Source of the DNA: Alphaproteobacteria bacterium | GTDB lineage: Bacteria > Pseudomonadota > Alphaproteobacteria > Sphingomonadales > Emcibacteraceae | NCBI GenBank assembly: GCA_030432815.1 | Contig: JAUILB010000073.1 | Location: 1 to 11,006 of the forward strand | DNA length: 11,006 nt | Direction: 5' to 3' | Shown here: positions 1 to 7,849 of the stretch, in pieces | Layout of the letters: each line of letters begins with the position of its first letter | How positions within the stretch are numbered: position 1 is the first letter of the stretch | Notes under the pieces: model-generated | Told to the model about the DNA's origin: nothing | The model's input: the letters and a program-made list of their open reading frames with translations, nothing else | Database searches by the model: none | Made by a program: the position numbers and the translations under genes

Positions 1-107
1 ATCCAAAGGATATAACTGTTGAAGAAGCTGTTGAATTGATCAAGGCACGTGCCGCAAAAGGAAAAAAACCACGGGCCCGCGCAAAATCAAAGGTAAAAGC
101 CAAATAG
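1..107 (+). CDS. topA: DNA topoisomerase I, C-terminal end (partial)
   Basis: This is the last 34 codons of an open frame that enters from the left edge and stops at TAG 105-107. The visible residues begin PKDITVEEAVELI and run into a Lys/Arg/Ala-rich tail ending KSKVKAK. An acidic 'DITVEEAVELI' segment followed by a basic tail is typical of the C-terminus of alphaproteobacterial topoisomerase I, which relaxes negatively supercoiled DNA. The topA-rnr order is also common in this class and supports the call. No catalytic part is in the window, so the identification rests on the tail sequence and the neighbour. The next gene starts only seven bases after the stop, which suggests cotranscription with rnr. 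Confidence 0.75.
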   Translation, partial: PKDITVEEAVELIKARAAKGKKPRARAKSKVKAK

Positions 108-114
108 GTATATA

Positions 115-2352
115 ATGGCAAACAAAAAAGCCCCTTTTCCGAATGAAAATCAAATCATGGAATTCATTCAGGAAAATCCGGGACGCGCATCCAAGCGTGA
201 AATCGCACGTGCTTTTCACATTAAAGGCGACGATAAAATAAAGCTTAAAAAATTACTGCGAAAGCTAATGAATGACGGGAAGCTTGAAAAACCTCATAGG
301 TCGCGCCTGAATATTGCCGGTGATTTACCCCCTGTTCTTGTGATTGAAATAACTGGTGTTGACAGTCACGGTGATTTAACCGCAGCACCAACAAACTGGG
401 AACATGAGTATGCAGCTCCCAAGATTTTAATGTTTGCCCACGATAAACGAAATAAACTTGGGTTAGGTGATCAGGCATTGGTCAGGTTAACACCCAATAA
501 AAATAAAGATGAAAACGGTTATGTGGCCAGAGTTATTCGCAAGCTAGAAAAAAAGTCTTCGCAAATAATGGGTATATTCAGCGTTGATGATGAAAATTTA
601 GCTTTTGTTGACCCAACCGATAAAAAAGACCGTAACCGTTATTTAATTGCTAAAAATGACTGGAACGGAGCACAGGATGGTTCTCTGGTGCTAATCAGTC
701 TCAAACCTGCAAGCCGAGGTTCCCGTCAGAAAAAAACAAAACCTGCAAAAGTACTTAAATCATTTGGCTCAGTCGATGATGCCCGTTCGATAAGCCTGAT
801 CGCTATTATTTCACAAGGCATACCAACCGAATTTCCGGAAGAAGTTTTAACCGCTGCTGATAATTCAGAAACCCCTAGTTTGGGCGACCGTACCGACCTT
901 CGTGATATTCCACTGATCACTGTTGATCCATCTGATGCCCGTGATCACGATGATGCCATTTGGGCGGAAATAGACCCGGACCCTATGAATAAGGGCGGTT
1001 GCCATATTATTGTCGCTATCGCTGACGTTGCCCATTATGTAAAACCGGGTTCCCCTCTGGACAGAGAGGCCATAAAAAGGGGCAATTCCACTTATTTCCC
1101 TGACAGGGTTGTTCCCATGCTGCCGGAAGTACTTTCAAACGGGCTTTGTTCGTTGCATGAAGGTGAAGATCGCTACACGATGGCAGTTCACCTCTGGTTT
1201 GACAAGTTGGGTAAAAAAATTCGTCATAAATTTGTTCGTGGCCTCATGAAAAGTCATGCGAGCCTGTCTTATGAAGAATTTCAAAATGCACATAACGGTA
1301 ACCCATCAAAACGTGCGAAAAGTTTACTTGAGAATGTTATAAATCCTCTTTATGCAGCTTATGATATTCTTTGGAAAGGGCGGGAATACAGAGAACCTCT
1401 TAATTTGCATCTTCCTGAAAAGAAAATTATCCTTGATGATGAAGGCCACGTGGAATCTATTGAAGACCGCGTCGTACTTGATGCGCATAAGCTGGTTGAA
1501 GAATTCATGATCCAGGCCAATGTCGCCGCCGCAGAAGAACTTGAGCGACACAACACGCCATGTATGTATCGCATCCATGAACAACCCAGTTTTGACAAAC
1601 TTGAAGGGTTACGGCTGTTTATGGAAAGTATCGATTTAAGATTAGCTAAAGGTCAGGTTATCAAACCGAAAATTTTCAACAATCTGCTTCGTAATGTTGA
1701 TGGCACTCCGCATGAACACGTCTTGGGCACAATCATATTACGCACACAAATGCAGGCTAAATACAGTCCGGAAAACCATGGTCACTTTGGCCTTGCCCTT
1801 ACACGCTATGCACATTTTACATCCCCTATCAGACGCTACGCAGATATTCTGGTTCACAGGGGTCTGATTAAAGCACTTAAACTTGGTAAAGATGGTCTTA
1901 GTACATTTGATGTTGGAAATATGATAGATACAGCTGACCATATAAGTGACACCGAACGCAATTCCATGATAGCGGAACGTCAATCCACAGAACGCTATAT
2001 AGCACATTTCATGAAGACCAAAATCGATGAGGAATTTGAAGGTCGGATAAACGGTGTACACCGCGCTGGGCTTTTTATCACATTAAATCAAACGGGTGCA
2101 GAGGGCTTTGTTCCAATGGCAACAATTTATGGTGATTATTTTCATTATGATAAAGAACATCATCTGATTAAAGGAGAGCATAGTGGCCTGATTTACCAGT
2201 TGGGTGATTCTGTACGTGTAAAACTTCGTGAAGCGAATCCAGTTTCAGGCGGACTAATATTTTTGCTCGTTGATGAAAAACTGGCCAGATTAGCAGGCCG
2301 CAAAAGCGCAAAGAAAAACAATAAATGGCACGGAAAAAGAAAAAGAAAATAA
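115..2352 (+). CDS. rnr: Ribonuclease R (3'-5' exoribonuclease, RNB family)
   Basis: RNase R processively degrades RNA from the 3' end, including structured RNA, in mRNA decay and rRNA quality control in the cytoplasm. The 745-residue length is normal for the family. Domains in order: an N-terminal winged-helix-like segment (about 10-65), cold-shock/OB domains (about 70-225), the catalytic RNB domain (about 260-590), an S1 domain (about 641-720), and a Lys/Arg-rich tail (724-745). The catalytic motif VDPSDARDHDDA gives the metal-binding aspartates D271, D277, D279 and D280. Also conserved are NSTYFPDRVVPMLPE (325-339, with the RNA-stacking tyrosine Y327) and HFTSPIRRYAD (567-577). The start ATG is seven bases after the topA stop, with only a weak AGG ahead of it, consistent with translational coupling. 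No odd features or missing residues were found. Confidence 0.97.
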   Translation: MANKKAPFPNENQIMEFIQENPGRASKREIARAFHIKGDDKIKLKKLLRKLMNDGKLEKPHRSRLNIAGDLPPVLVIEITGVDSHGDLTAAPTNWEHEYAAPKILMFAHDKRNKLGLGDQALVRLTPNKNKDENGYVARVIRKLEKKSSQIMGIFSVDDENLAFVDPTDKKDRNRYLIAKNDWNGAQDGSLVLISLKPASRGSRQKKTKPAKVLKSFGSVDDARSISLIAIISQGIPTEFPEEVLTAADNSETPSLGDRTDLRDIPLITVDPSDARDHDDAIWAEIDPDPMNKGGCHIIVAIADVAHYVKPGSPLDREAIKRGNSTYFPDRVVPMLPEVLSNGLCSLHEGEDRYTMAVHLWFDKLGKKIRHKFVRGLMKSHASLSYEEFQNAHNGNPSKRAKSLLENVINPLYAAYDILWKGREYREPLNLHLPEKKIILDDEGHVESIEDRVVLDAHKLVEEFMIQANVAAAEELERHNTPCMYRIHEQPSFDKLEGLRLFMESIDLRLAKGQVIKPKIFNNLLRNVDGTPHEHVLGTIILRTQMQAKYSPENHGHFGLALTRYAHFTSPIRRYADILVHRGLIKALKLGKDGLSTFDVGNMIDTADHISDTERNSMIAERQSTERYIAHFMKTKIDEEFEGRINGVHRAGLFITLNQTGAEGFVPMATIYGDYFHYDKEHHLIKGEHSGLIYQLGDSVRVKLREANPVSGGLIFLLVDEKLARLAGRKSAKKNNKWHGKRKRK

Positions 2353-2378
2353 TTTAGCCTGGAATCACTGACTTTTAC

Positions 2379-2406
2379 TTGACTTCACACATAATCCCTG
2401 TATTTT
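2379..2406 (+). promoter_or_regulatory. Probable sigma-70-type promoter of rpmG
   Basis: TTGACT (2379-2384) matches the -35 consensus at five of six positions. It is followed after 16 bases by TATTTT (2401-2406), a weaker -10 element. It sits 41 bases upstream of the L33 start, in the short gap after rnr, where a separate promoter for a highly expressed ribosomal protein makes sense. Read by eye only; the -10 is imperfect. Confidence 0.5.
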
Positions 2407-2446
2407 CCGCTCTCATAATTAATCAATTTTAAAACGGAGGCTAGAA

Positions 2447-2614
2447 ATGGCCAAACCAGCAAGTGTTAAAATTAAACTCGTCAGCACAGCTGATACAGGT
2501 TTTTATTATGTAACGAAGAAAAACCCGCGTAATATCACCGAAAAAATGGTAATGCGCAAATATGACCCTGTTGCACGTAAACATGTAGAGTTTAAAGAAG
2601 CTAAAATTAAATAA
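2447..2614 (+). CDS. rpmG: 50S ribosomal protein L33
   Basis: This 55-codon gene encodes MAKPASVKIKLVSTADTGFYYVTKKNPRN..., ending KHVEFKEAKIK. L33 is a small protein of the large ribosomal subunit near the E site. The full length fits the family (50-56 residues), as do the TGFYYVTKKNPRN core (17-29) and the KYDPVARKHVEFKE segment (38-51). Like other proteobacterial L33 proteins, it lacks the zinc-binding CxxC pairs found in the C+ paralogues. A strong ribosome-binding site, GGAGG at 2436-2440, lies six bases before the ATG. The gene is flanked by its own candidate promoter and a strong terminator, so it looks monocistronic. Confidence 0.97.
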   Translation: MAKPASVKIKLVSTADTGFYYVTKKNPRNITEKMVMRKYDPVARKHVEFKEAKIK

Positions 2615-2647
2615 TTGGCTTTTAATTAAACGACTAAAAAGAAGAAT

Positions 2648-2674
2648 GGCTGCTTATCCAAGCGGCCTTTTTTT
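2648..2674. terminator. Intrinsic terminator shared by rpmG and pleD (bidirectional)
   Basis: GGCTGCTT (2648-2655) pairs with AAGCGGCC (2660-2667) as an eight-base-pair stem with one G-U pair and a four-base loop (ATCC). Seven T's follow (2668-2674), giving a textbook terminator for rpmG on the plus strand. On the minus strand the same stem is followed by a T-rich tract (complement of 2636-2647: ATTCTTCTTTTT), so it can also end the divK-pleD transcript. The T-run overlaps the pleD stop codon at 2673-2675. It separates two converging transcription units. Confidence 0.85.
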
Positions 2675-4070
2675 ATGACGCTTTCTCATCATTAAGACAA
2701 GTAATACCACACACACGATTTCTGCCGGTTTCCTTGGCGCGATATAAGGCTTTATCGGCTTGTGCAAACAGTTTTTCTTTGGTTTCGCACCCTTCACTTA
2801 CGATTGATACGCCAATGCTTACCGTCACATCGATTGGTTTTTCACTTCCCGATATGACAAATGGTTCATCGCAAATGGTTTTACGCAGGCGTTCTGCAAT
2901 GAACAATGCAAAGTCCGAATCTGTTTCCGGCATCACCACAATAAATTCTTCCCCGCCATACCGCGCCGCAAGATCAATACTTCTAATATTGCTCGTAATA
3001 CGTTTGGAGAATTCTTCAAGAACTTCATCACCTGATGTATGGCCATAAGTATCATTGACTTTTTTAAAGTGATCTATATCCAGCATAAGCATAGAGAGAT
3101 TAGCCTGTTTTTCATTCGCTGGAGAAAATACATTTTCAAGATGAGTATCAAGAAAATGACGATTATAAAGGTTGGTAACAGCATCCGTAACCGCCATCTG
3201 CATATTTTGCTGCATCTTGCCGCGCAAATAATCTGCATAACGCTTATGGCGAATTTGCGACTTCACACGGGCAACAAGTTCATTTCCATCTATAGGGCGG
3301 TTTACATAATCTGTAACACCAAGTTCCATCGCCTGTATAAGTGTTTCATGATCACCGTCATCAACTATAACCAGAATAGGAGTATGTCTCGTTGCTTCAC
3401 TTGACCTGATCGACGAACATAACCGGAGACCATCTGCCTCCCTTAGGCTAAGACTTACAATAAACAAATCGTACTTGCCTAATTCTCCTGTTGAAATCTT
3501 TCCGTCTTTGACATTATCAAGATCTATTGAACCAATAGTATCTTCCAGATATCCGATAATTCTGCTTGCCACGCGATCATAATCTTCAATAAGCAAAACA
3601 TCAGCACCATTTAAGCTTATCGAACTTATATTTTGTACTTCACCACCACCTGAAAATGCCTGTCCTGTAGAATTTCTGATGCGAAGCTCATCCATGAGTA
3701 CTTTTAACCGTACCAACGACCGCACACGCGCAAACAAGGGCAAATCCTGAATTGGTTTAGTCAGAAAATCGTCCGCCCCGGCTTCCAGCCCCATCACCCT
3801 GTCTTTAGGCTGATCAAGAGCAGTTACCATTATGATTGGTATATGCGCGACAGTAGGGTTCGATTTAATACGTCGGCATACTTCAAACCCGTCCATACCC
3901 GGCATCATCACATCAAGTAAAACTATATCCGGTTTTTCCTGCTCAACAATTTCCAGAGCATCCATCCCATTCATCGCCGTAAGCACGTCGAAATACTCGC
4001 TGCGTAGTTTCGCTTCGAGCAGTTTCACATTGTGAAGCACATCATCGACTACTAGTACTCTGGCTGTCAT
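2673..4070 (-). CDS. pleD: Response regulator PleD, REC-REC-GGDEF diguanylate cyclase
   Basis: PleD makes cyclic-di-GMP from two GTP after phosphorylation-driven dimerisation. In Caulobacter it controls the motile-to-sessile pole transition. The 465 residues show REC1 (about 3-120) with acidic pocket D9/D10, phospho-acceptor D53, T83 and K105. A second, degenerate receiver (about 155-275) has S206 at the acceptor position and R258 for the lysine, so it is probably an adaptor for dimerisation. The GGDEF domain (about 290-455) has DIDHFKKVND (331-340), active site GGEEF (372-376), and inhibitory site RSID (363-366) five residues before it, so product feedback inhibition is expected. Its start lies nine bases after the divK stop, and a possible Shine-Dalgarno AGGA (complement of 4083-4086) sits in the last divK codons. 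It is the second gene of a divK-pleD operon. Confidence 0.96.
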   Translation of the reverse strand: MTARVLVVDDVLHNVKLLEAKLRSEYFDVLTAMNGMDALEIVEQEKPDIVLLDVMMPGMDGFEVCRRIKSNPTVAHIPIIMVTALDQPKDRVMGLEAGADDFLTKPIQDLPLFARVRSLVRLKVLMDELRIRNSTGQAFSGGGEVQNISSISLNGADVLLIEDYDRVASRIIGYLEDTIGSIDLDNVKDGKISTGELGKYDLFIVSLSLREADGLRLCSSIRSSEATRHTPILVIVDDGDHETLIQAMELGVTDYVNRPIDGNELVARVKSQIRHKRYADYLRGKMQQNMQMAVTDAVTNLYNRHFLDTHLENVFSPANEKQANLSMLMLDIDHFKKVNDTYGHTSGDEVLEEFSKRITSNIRSIDLAARYGGEEFIVVMPETDSDFALFIAERLRKTICDEPFVISGSEKPIDVTVSIGVSIVSEGCETKEKLFAQADKALYRAKETGRNRVCGITCLNDEKAS

Positions 4071-4079
4071 GGTGAAGGG

Positions 4080-4445
4080 CTATCCTACGAATTTTCTTAC
4101 TGTTTCGATAAAATGGCTAACGGAGATGGGTTTTGCGATATAGGCTTCACAACCGCCTTCCCTGATTTTTTCCTCATCCCCCTTCATTGCAAAAGCTGTA
4201 ACGGCAATTACCGGAATAGATTTTAATTCGTCGTCTTCCTTGATCCACTTCGTAACTTCCAAACCCGAAACTTCCGGAAGCTGGATATCCATTAATATCA
4301 GGTCCGGTTTTTCATTCCTCGCCAGCTCAAGAGCCTTCATTCCTTCTTGTGTTTGTACGGTTTCATAACCGTGCGCATCCAAAAGATCACAAAAGAGCTT
4401 CATATTTAAGTCATTGTCTTCAACAATAAGAATTTTTTTTGGCAT
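4080..4445 (-). CDS. divK: Single-domain response regulator DivK
   Basis: DivK is a stand-alone receiver that relays phosphoryl signals from the PleC/DivJ kinase pair and, through DivL-CckA, lowers CtrA activity. It localises to cell poles. The 121-residue protein is one complete REC domain with no output domain. It has acidic pocket E9/D10, phospho-acceptor D53 in LILMDIQLPEVSG, T83 in AVTAFAMKGDEEK, and K105 in YIAKPIS. The AVTAFAMKGDE and MDIQLPEVSGLEV segments are characteristic of DivK rather than CheY. Position directly upstream of pleD, on the same strand with a nine-base gap, is the classical alphaproteobacterial arrangement. The ribosome-binding site is modest (AAAGAG about ten bases upstream of the ATG on the minus strand). 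Confidence 0.95.
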   Translation of the reverse strand: MPKKILIVEDNDLNMKLFCDLLDAHGYETVQTQEGMKALELARNEKPDLILMDIQLPEVSGLEVTKWIKEDDELKSIPVIAVTAFAMKGDEEKIREGGCEAYIAKPISVSHFIETVRKFVG

Positions 4446-4534
4446 AAATGATCTCTTTATTTGTTATATTTTATTAAAGTCCGTAATAACTTTACATAAA
4501 CTTATAAATATTATTACCCTAAGGATATGAAAAA

Positions 4535-4570
4535 GCCGTTAATTTTTTTTAACTGTTTAACAATAACGGC
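4535..4570. promoter_or_regulatory. Inverted repeat with TTAA cluster in the divK / DUF3572 divergent spacer
   Basis: GCCGTTA (4535-4541) and TAACGGC (4564-4570) form a perfect seven-base inverted repeat around a 22-base AT-only-like loop. Inside lie three TTAA motifs (4539-4542, 4549-4552, 4557-4560). The first two are spaced TTAA-N6-TTAAC, one base short of the CtrA consensus TTAA-N7-TTAA. Read on the minus strand, the repeat is followed by TTTTTC, so it could also act as an intrinsic terminator facing divK. Whether it is an operator, a terminator or both cannot be decided by eye. The rest of the 183-base spacer (4446-4628) is very AT-rich and shows no convincing -35/-10 pair on either strand. 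Confidence 0.45.
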
Positions 4571-4628
4571 CATAAACTTGAATTGATATATTAATAGCCA
4601 ACTTATTTGGAATAAAGAAGAAATAAAC

Positions 4629-4910
4629 ATGGATTTTGATAGGGCCGAAATAATTGCAATAAACTGCCTTTCTTTTATCGCTTCGGATGAAAACCATCTT
4701 TCAGTATATCTAAATTTATGCGGTCATGACTTAGATACTCTTAGAGAAAATGTGACTAATCCTAAAAAAATGAAAGAAACATTTGCCGGCATACTTGATT
4801 TTCTTATGAGCAACGAAAATTTATTACTCGAATTTGCGGAAAGTTACAGTTTAAATCCACTTGATATTGGTCGTGCAAGGCGTTTTTTCCCGGGGGCACC
4901 ATTGGAATGA
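4629..4910 (+). CDS. DUF3572 family protein
   Basis: This is a 93-residue protein with no signal peptide or membrane segment. It is predicted largely helical, with the pattern AxIIAINCLSFIASDENHL near the start and a C-terminal SYSLNPLDIGRARRFFPGA segment. These features (an early 'A..CL.FIA.D...L..FL' helix and an 'R.R..PG' tail) match what I know of DUF3572, a small alphaproteobacterial family of unknown function often found near divK, pleD or dinB. The stop codon overlaps the dinB start (ATGA at 4907-4910), so the two are translationally coupled. A role connected with polymerase IV is an inference from position only. The ribosome-binding site is weak (AAGAAG at 4615-4620). Confidence 0.8.
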   Translation: MDFDRAEIIAINCLSFIASDENHLSVYLNLCGHDLDTLRENVTNPKKMKETFAGILDFLMSNENLLLEFAESYSLNPLDIGRARRFFPGAPLE

Positions 4911-6190
4911 CAGACAGAATCGGTGAGCAGCGGACATCCCCTTCTTTTTGCAGAGATTGTCTAAGCGAAATCGATGAAAACAAAACCAAATGTTCAAACT
5001 GTTCCAGCCCTCGCCTTCTTAGTCATCCGGAAGTGAAAAATCTTACAATTGCACATATAGACTGCGATGCTTTTTATGCAAGCGTCGAAAAGCGTGATAA
5101 TCCGGACCTACTAACCCGGCCACTGATTATAGGCGGTGGGAAAAGAGGTGTCGTATCCACATGCTGTTACATAGCCCGCACATATGGCGTACGTTCAGCC
5201 ATGCCCATGTTTCAAGCAAATAAATTATGTCCCAATGCCGTCATCCTGCCACCACGAATGGAAAAGTATACAGCTGTAAGTAAGCAGGTCAGACAATTAT
5301 TTGATGAACTTACACCAATTGTCGAACCAATATCCATTGATGAAGCTTTTCTGGATCTTACAGGTACTGAAAAACTTCATGGGATGACTGCGGCTAAAAG
5401 CCTTGCAAAAACCGCAAATAAAATTTCTGAACAAATTGGAATTACTGTATCGATTGGGCTTAGTTACAACAAATTTCTGGCCAAGCTAGCGTCAGACTTG
5501 AATAAACCAAATGGGTTTTCTGTCATAGGCCGCAACGAGGCAAAATCTTTTTTGGCTACACAACCAATAAGCAAAATCTGGGGTGTTGGAAAAGTTTTAA
5601 AAAATAAGATGAACCGTGCTGGTATTCAGCAAATCGGGCAACTACAGAGAATGGAGCTAAAAAAGCTGGTTGCTGATTATGGTATTATGGGGGAACGACT
5701 ATATTATTTCTCGCGTGGCGATGATACACGCTCTGTCAGCACGGAACGCAAAACCAAAAGCGTATCTAATGAAACGACACTGGAAACAGATATTTCAGAA
5801 TTTAATATTTTAAAAAAACATCTCTGGACTTTATGTGAAAAACTATCATCACGACTGAAAAATAATCATCACAGCGCAAAAACGATCACACTGAAATTGA
5901 AAACATCAAATTTCAGAAATGTCACAAGATCAGTAACATTGGATGGATACACACAAATGGCAGAAACACTTTATGAACAGGGATGTATACTTCTAAAGCC
6001 TGAATGTAACGGGCTTGAATACAGGTTGATCGGTATCGGTGTATCACATTTTACTGATGAAAAATTTTCTGACCTGCCGGACCTGATCGATAAAAATAAA
6101 GAAAACAGGATTAAAACAGAAAGAGCCATGGATAAAATACGCGATAAATTCGGGAAAGATATAATCAATAAAGGGCGAAAATATACCTGA
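4907..6190 (+). CDS. dinB: DNA polymerase IV (Y-family translesion polymerase) with N-terminal zinc ribbon
   Basis: Pol IV is an error-prone Y-family polymerase that extends past damaged template bases. The 427-residue protein opens with a Cys4 motif, C15/C18 and C29/C32, which is likely a small zinc ribbon. The palm follows, with IDCDAFYASVEKRDNP (51-66) carrying catalytic D52, and SIDEAFLDL (143-151) carrying D145 and E146. Y57 occupies the steric-gate position that excludes ribonucleotides. IGLSYNKFLAKLASDLNKPNG (183-203) and a helix-hairpin-helix region (about 218-245, IWGVGK) come next, then the little finger (about 285-395) and a tail ending AMDKIRDKFGKDIINKGRKYT. I see no obvious beta-clamp peptide at the extreme C-terminus. 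The ATG overlaps the DUF3572 stop, so expression depends on that gene. No SOS (LexA) box was recognised upstream. Confidence 0.96.
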   Translation: MTDRIGEQRTSPSFCRDCLSEIDENKTKCSNCSSPRLLSHPEVKNLTIAHIDCDAFYASVEKRDNPDLLTRPLIIGGGKRGVVSTCCYIARTYGVRSAMPMFQANKLCPNAVILPPRMEKYTAVSKQVRQLFDELTPIVEPISIDEAFLDLTGTEKLHGMTAAKSLAKTANKISEQIGITVSIGLSYNKFLAKLASDLNKPNGFSVIGRNEAKSFLATQPISKIWGVGKVLKNKMNRAGIQQIGQLQRMELKKLVADYGIMGERLYYFSRGDDTRSVSTERKTKSVSNETTLETDISEFNILKKHLWTLCEKLSSRLKNNHHSAKTITLKLKTSNFRNVTRSVTLDGYTQMAETLYEQGCILLKPECNGLEYRLIGIGVSHFTDEKFSDLPDLIDKNKENRIKTERAMDKIRDKFGKDIINKGRKYT

Positions 6191-6243
6191 CAGCACAAAA
6201 ACTTCATGACATACTTAAACAAAAATAAATTCGGAAAATTATC

Positions 6244-7842
6244 ATGTCATTCAGTAGATTATATGCCGTAGCGGCATTTATATTTTTATCAAGTTCCCTT
6301 CAGTCAATCGCCCAGGAAAATGAGGTGCCTGACCGTAGCGAAGGTGATGGTCAATATGAAAGGCTTGTCCTGAGGGGTGGTTTTATTATTGATGGCACAG
6401 GTGCACCCGCCTATGGCCCGGCAGATGTGGTTATTGAGAATGACAGAATTTCCGAAATCAGGGTTGTTGGCACACCCGGAAGACCCATAAACCCGGATCG
6501 CCGTCCTGCCCCCGGTGACAGGGAAATCGATGTCACCGGCAAATATATACTGCCAGGATTTATTGATATTCATTCCCATATACACTCCGTGAATTCAGGT
6601 CAGGGCGTTTCTCCGGAATATATTTTCAAACTTCAGCTGGGACATGGAATTACCACCATCCGCAGCCTGGGTTCAGGTGGTGACGACCGTATTGTCGGCT
6701 TAAAAAAGCGAAGTGCAAAAAATGAAATTACAGCACCACGTATCGTTGCCTTTCCTGTCTTCAGCGGTATTGATAGCGTTGGGGATGCCCGAAAACGCGT
6801 GAGAGAGATTAAGGCAAATGGTGGTGATGGCATTAAATTTTTTGGGGCGCCAAAAGAAATTCTTTGGGCCGCGTTGGAGGAAGCAGAAAAAATTGGACTT
6901 GAAACCACCATGCACCATGCCCAGCCCGATGTCACGCATGCCAATGTACTTGATACATCTGCACGTGGGCTTGACAGTATGGAACATTGGTATGGCCTTC
7001 CAGAGGCGTTATTTGAAGACAGACTTATTCAGGACTACCCGTCAGATTATATTTACACCGATGAAATGGATCGCTTTGGTGAAGCTGGCAAACTATGGAA
7101 ACAGGCCGCAAAACCCGGGTCCGACAAGTGGAACGAAGTCATGCAAACATTGCTTGACCGCGATTTTGCACTCAATCCAACATTTACAATTTATGTGGCA
7201 TCACGTGATTTAATGCGTATGAGCCGCGCCATATGGCACGATGAATATACCATGCCGGTCTTATGGGATTTCTACAGACCAAGCCCGGTGGCACATGGGT
7301 CATACTGGTTTTACTGGACCACAAAACACGAAGTGGAATGGAACCATAACTACAAACTCTGGATGCAATTTATCAATGAATATAAAAACAAGGGCGGTAA
7401 GGTCGGTGTAGGTTCGGATACCGGATTTATTTACAGCCTTTATGGCTTTGGTTATATTCAGGAATTTGAACTTCTGCAGGAAGCAGGTTTCCACCCGCTT
7501 GAAGTAATAAGGTCCGCTACCCTTATCAATGCCGAAGAATTAAAAATGGAAGATCAAATCGGCAGCATACAGGTTGGTAAAAAAGCAGACCTTGCAATCG
7601 TTGATGAAAACCCGCTTCATAATTTCAAAGTTCTTTATGGCACTGGCGCAATTAAACTTAATGAAGAAACAGGGCTTGTTGAACGCGTAGGTGGCGTGCG
7701 CTGGACCATTAAGGACGGGATTGTTTATGATGCTTTTCAGTTACGTGCTGATGTTCGCAAAATGGTGCGCGATGCAAAAATTGCGGCAGGAATGAACCCT
7801 GATAAACCACTGGCGATTGCCAACACGCCGCACAGCGAATAA
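6244..7842 (+). CDS. Exported amidohydrolase-superfamily metal-dependent hydrolase
   Basis: The 532-residue protein begins with a signal peptide (about 1-23: basic N-end, hydrophobic stretch AVAAFIFLSSSL, probable cleavage after SIA), so it acts in the periplasm or outside. The amidohydrolase fold is shown by the N-terminal beta-sandwich motif LRGGFIIDGTGAPAYGPADV (43-62), LPGFIDIHSHIHS (103-115) with metal ligands H110 and H112, and K198 in GIKFFG as a candidate carboxylated bridging lysine. MHHAQ (H224/H225), MEHWYG (H248), GSDTG (D392) and the C-terminal IGSIQVGKKADLAIVDENPL complete it. This layout resembles imidazolonepropionase/prolidase-like members, so the substrate could be a peptide, cyclic amide or xenobiotic; the sequence does not say which. 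An aromatic-rich stretch (354-374) is unusual and may shape the substrate pocket. Probably cotranscribed with the sulfotransferase seven bases downstream. Confidence 0.85.
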   Translation: MSFSRLYAVAAFIFLSSSLQSIAQENEVPDRSEGDGQYERLVLRGGFIIDGTGAPAYGPADVVIENDRISEIRVVGTPGRPINPDRRPAPGDREIDVTGKYILPGFIDIHSHIHSVNSGQGVSPEYIFKLQLGHGITTIRSLGSGGDDRIVGLKKRSAKNEITAPRIVAFPVFSGIDSVGDARKRVREIKANGGDGIKFFGAPKEILWAALEEAEKIGLETTMHHAQPDVTHANVLDTSARGLDSMEHWYGLPEALFEDRLIQDYPSDYIYTDEMDRFGEAGKLWKQAAKPGSDKWNEVMQTLLDRDFALNPTFTIYVASRDLMRMSRAIWHDEYTMPVLWDFYRPSPVAHGSYWFYWTTKHEVEWNHNYKLWMQFINEYKNKGGKVGVGSDTGFIYSLYGFGYIQEFELLQEAGFHPLEVIRSATLINAEELKMEDQIGSIQVGKKADLAIVDENPLHNFKVLYGTGAIKLNEETGLVERVGGVRWTIKDGIVYDAFQLRADVRKMVRDAKIAAGMNPDKPLAIANTPHSE

Positions 7843-7849
7843 AAATATC

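Noticed and set aside
2734..3404. Plus-strand open frames opposite pleD (2734-3048 and 3039-3404)
   Set aside because: They lie antisense inside a strongly conserved PleD gene, have no recognisable protein features and no ribosome-binding site that I can see.
6818..7213. A 131-codon plus-strand frame inside the amidohydrolase gene
   Set aside because: It is a shifted-frame shadow of a gene whose own frame carries all the metal-binding motifs.
7817..7849. TTG start extending the sulfotransferase by 11 residues into the amidohydrolase gene
   Set aside because: The added residues lie before the family's first conserved strand and there is no ribosome-binding site; ATG 7850 fits the domain start better, though the TTG cannot be excluded.
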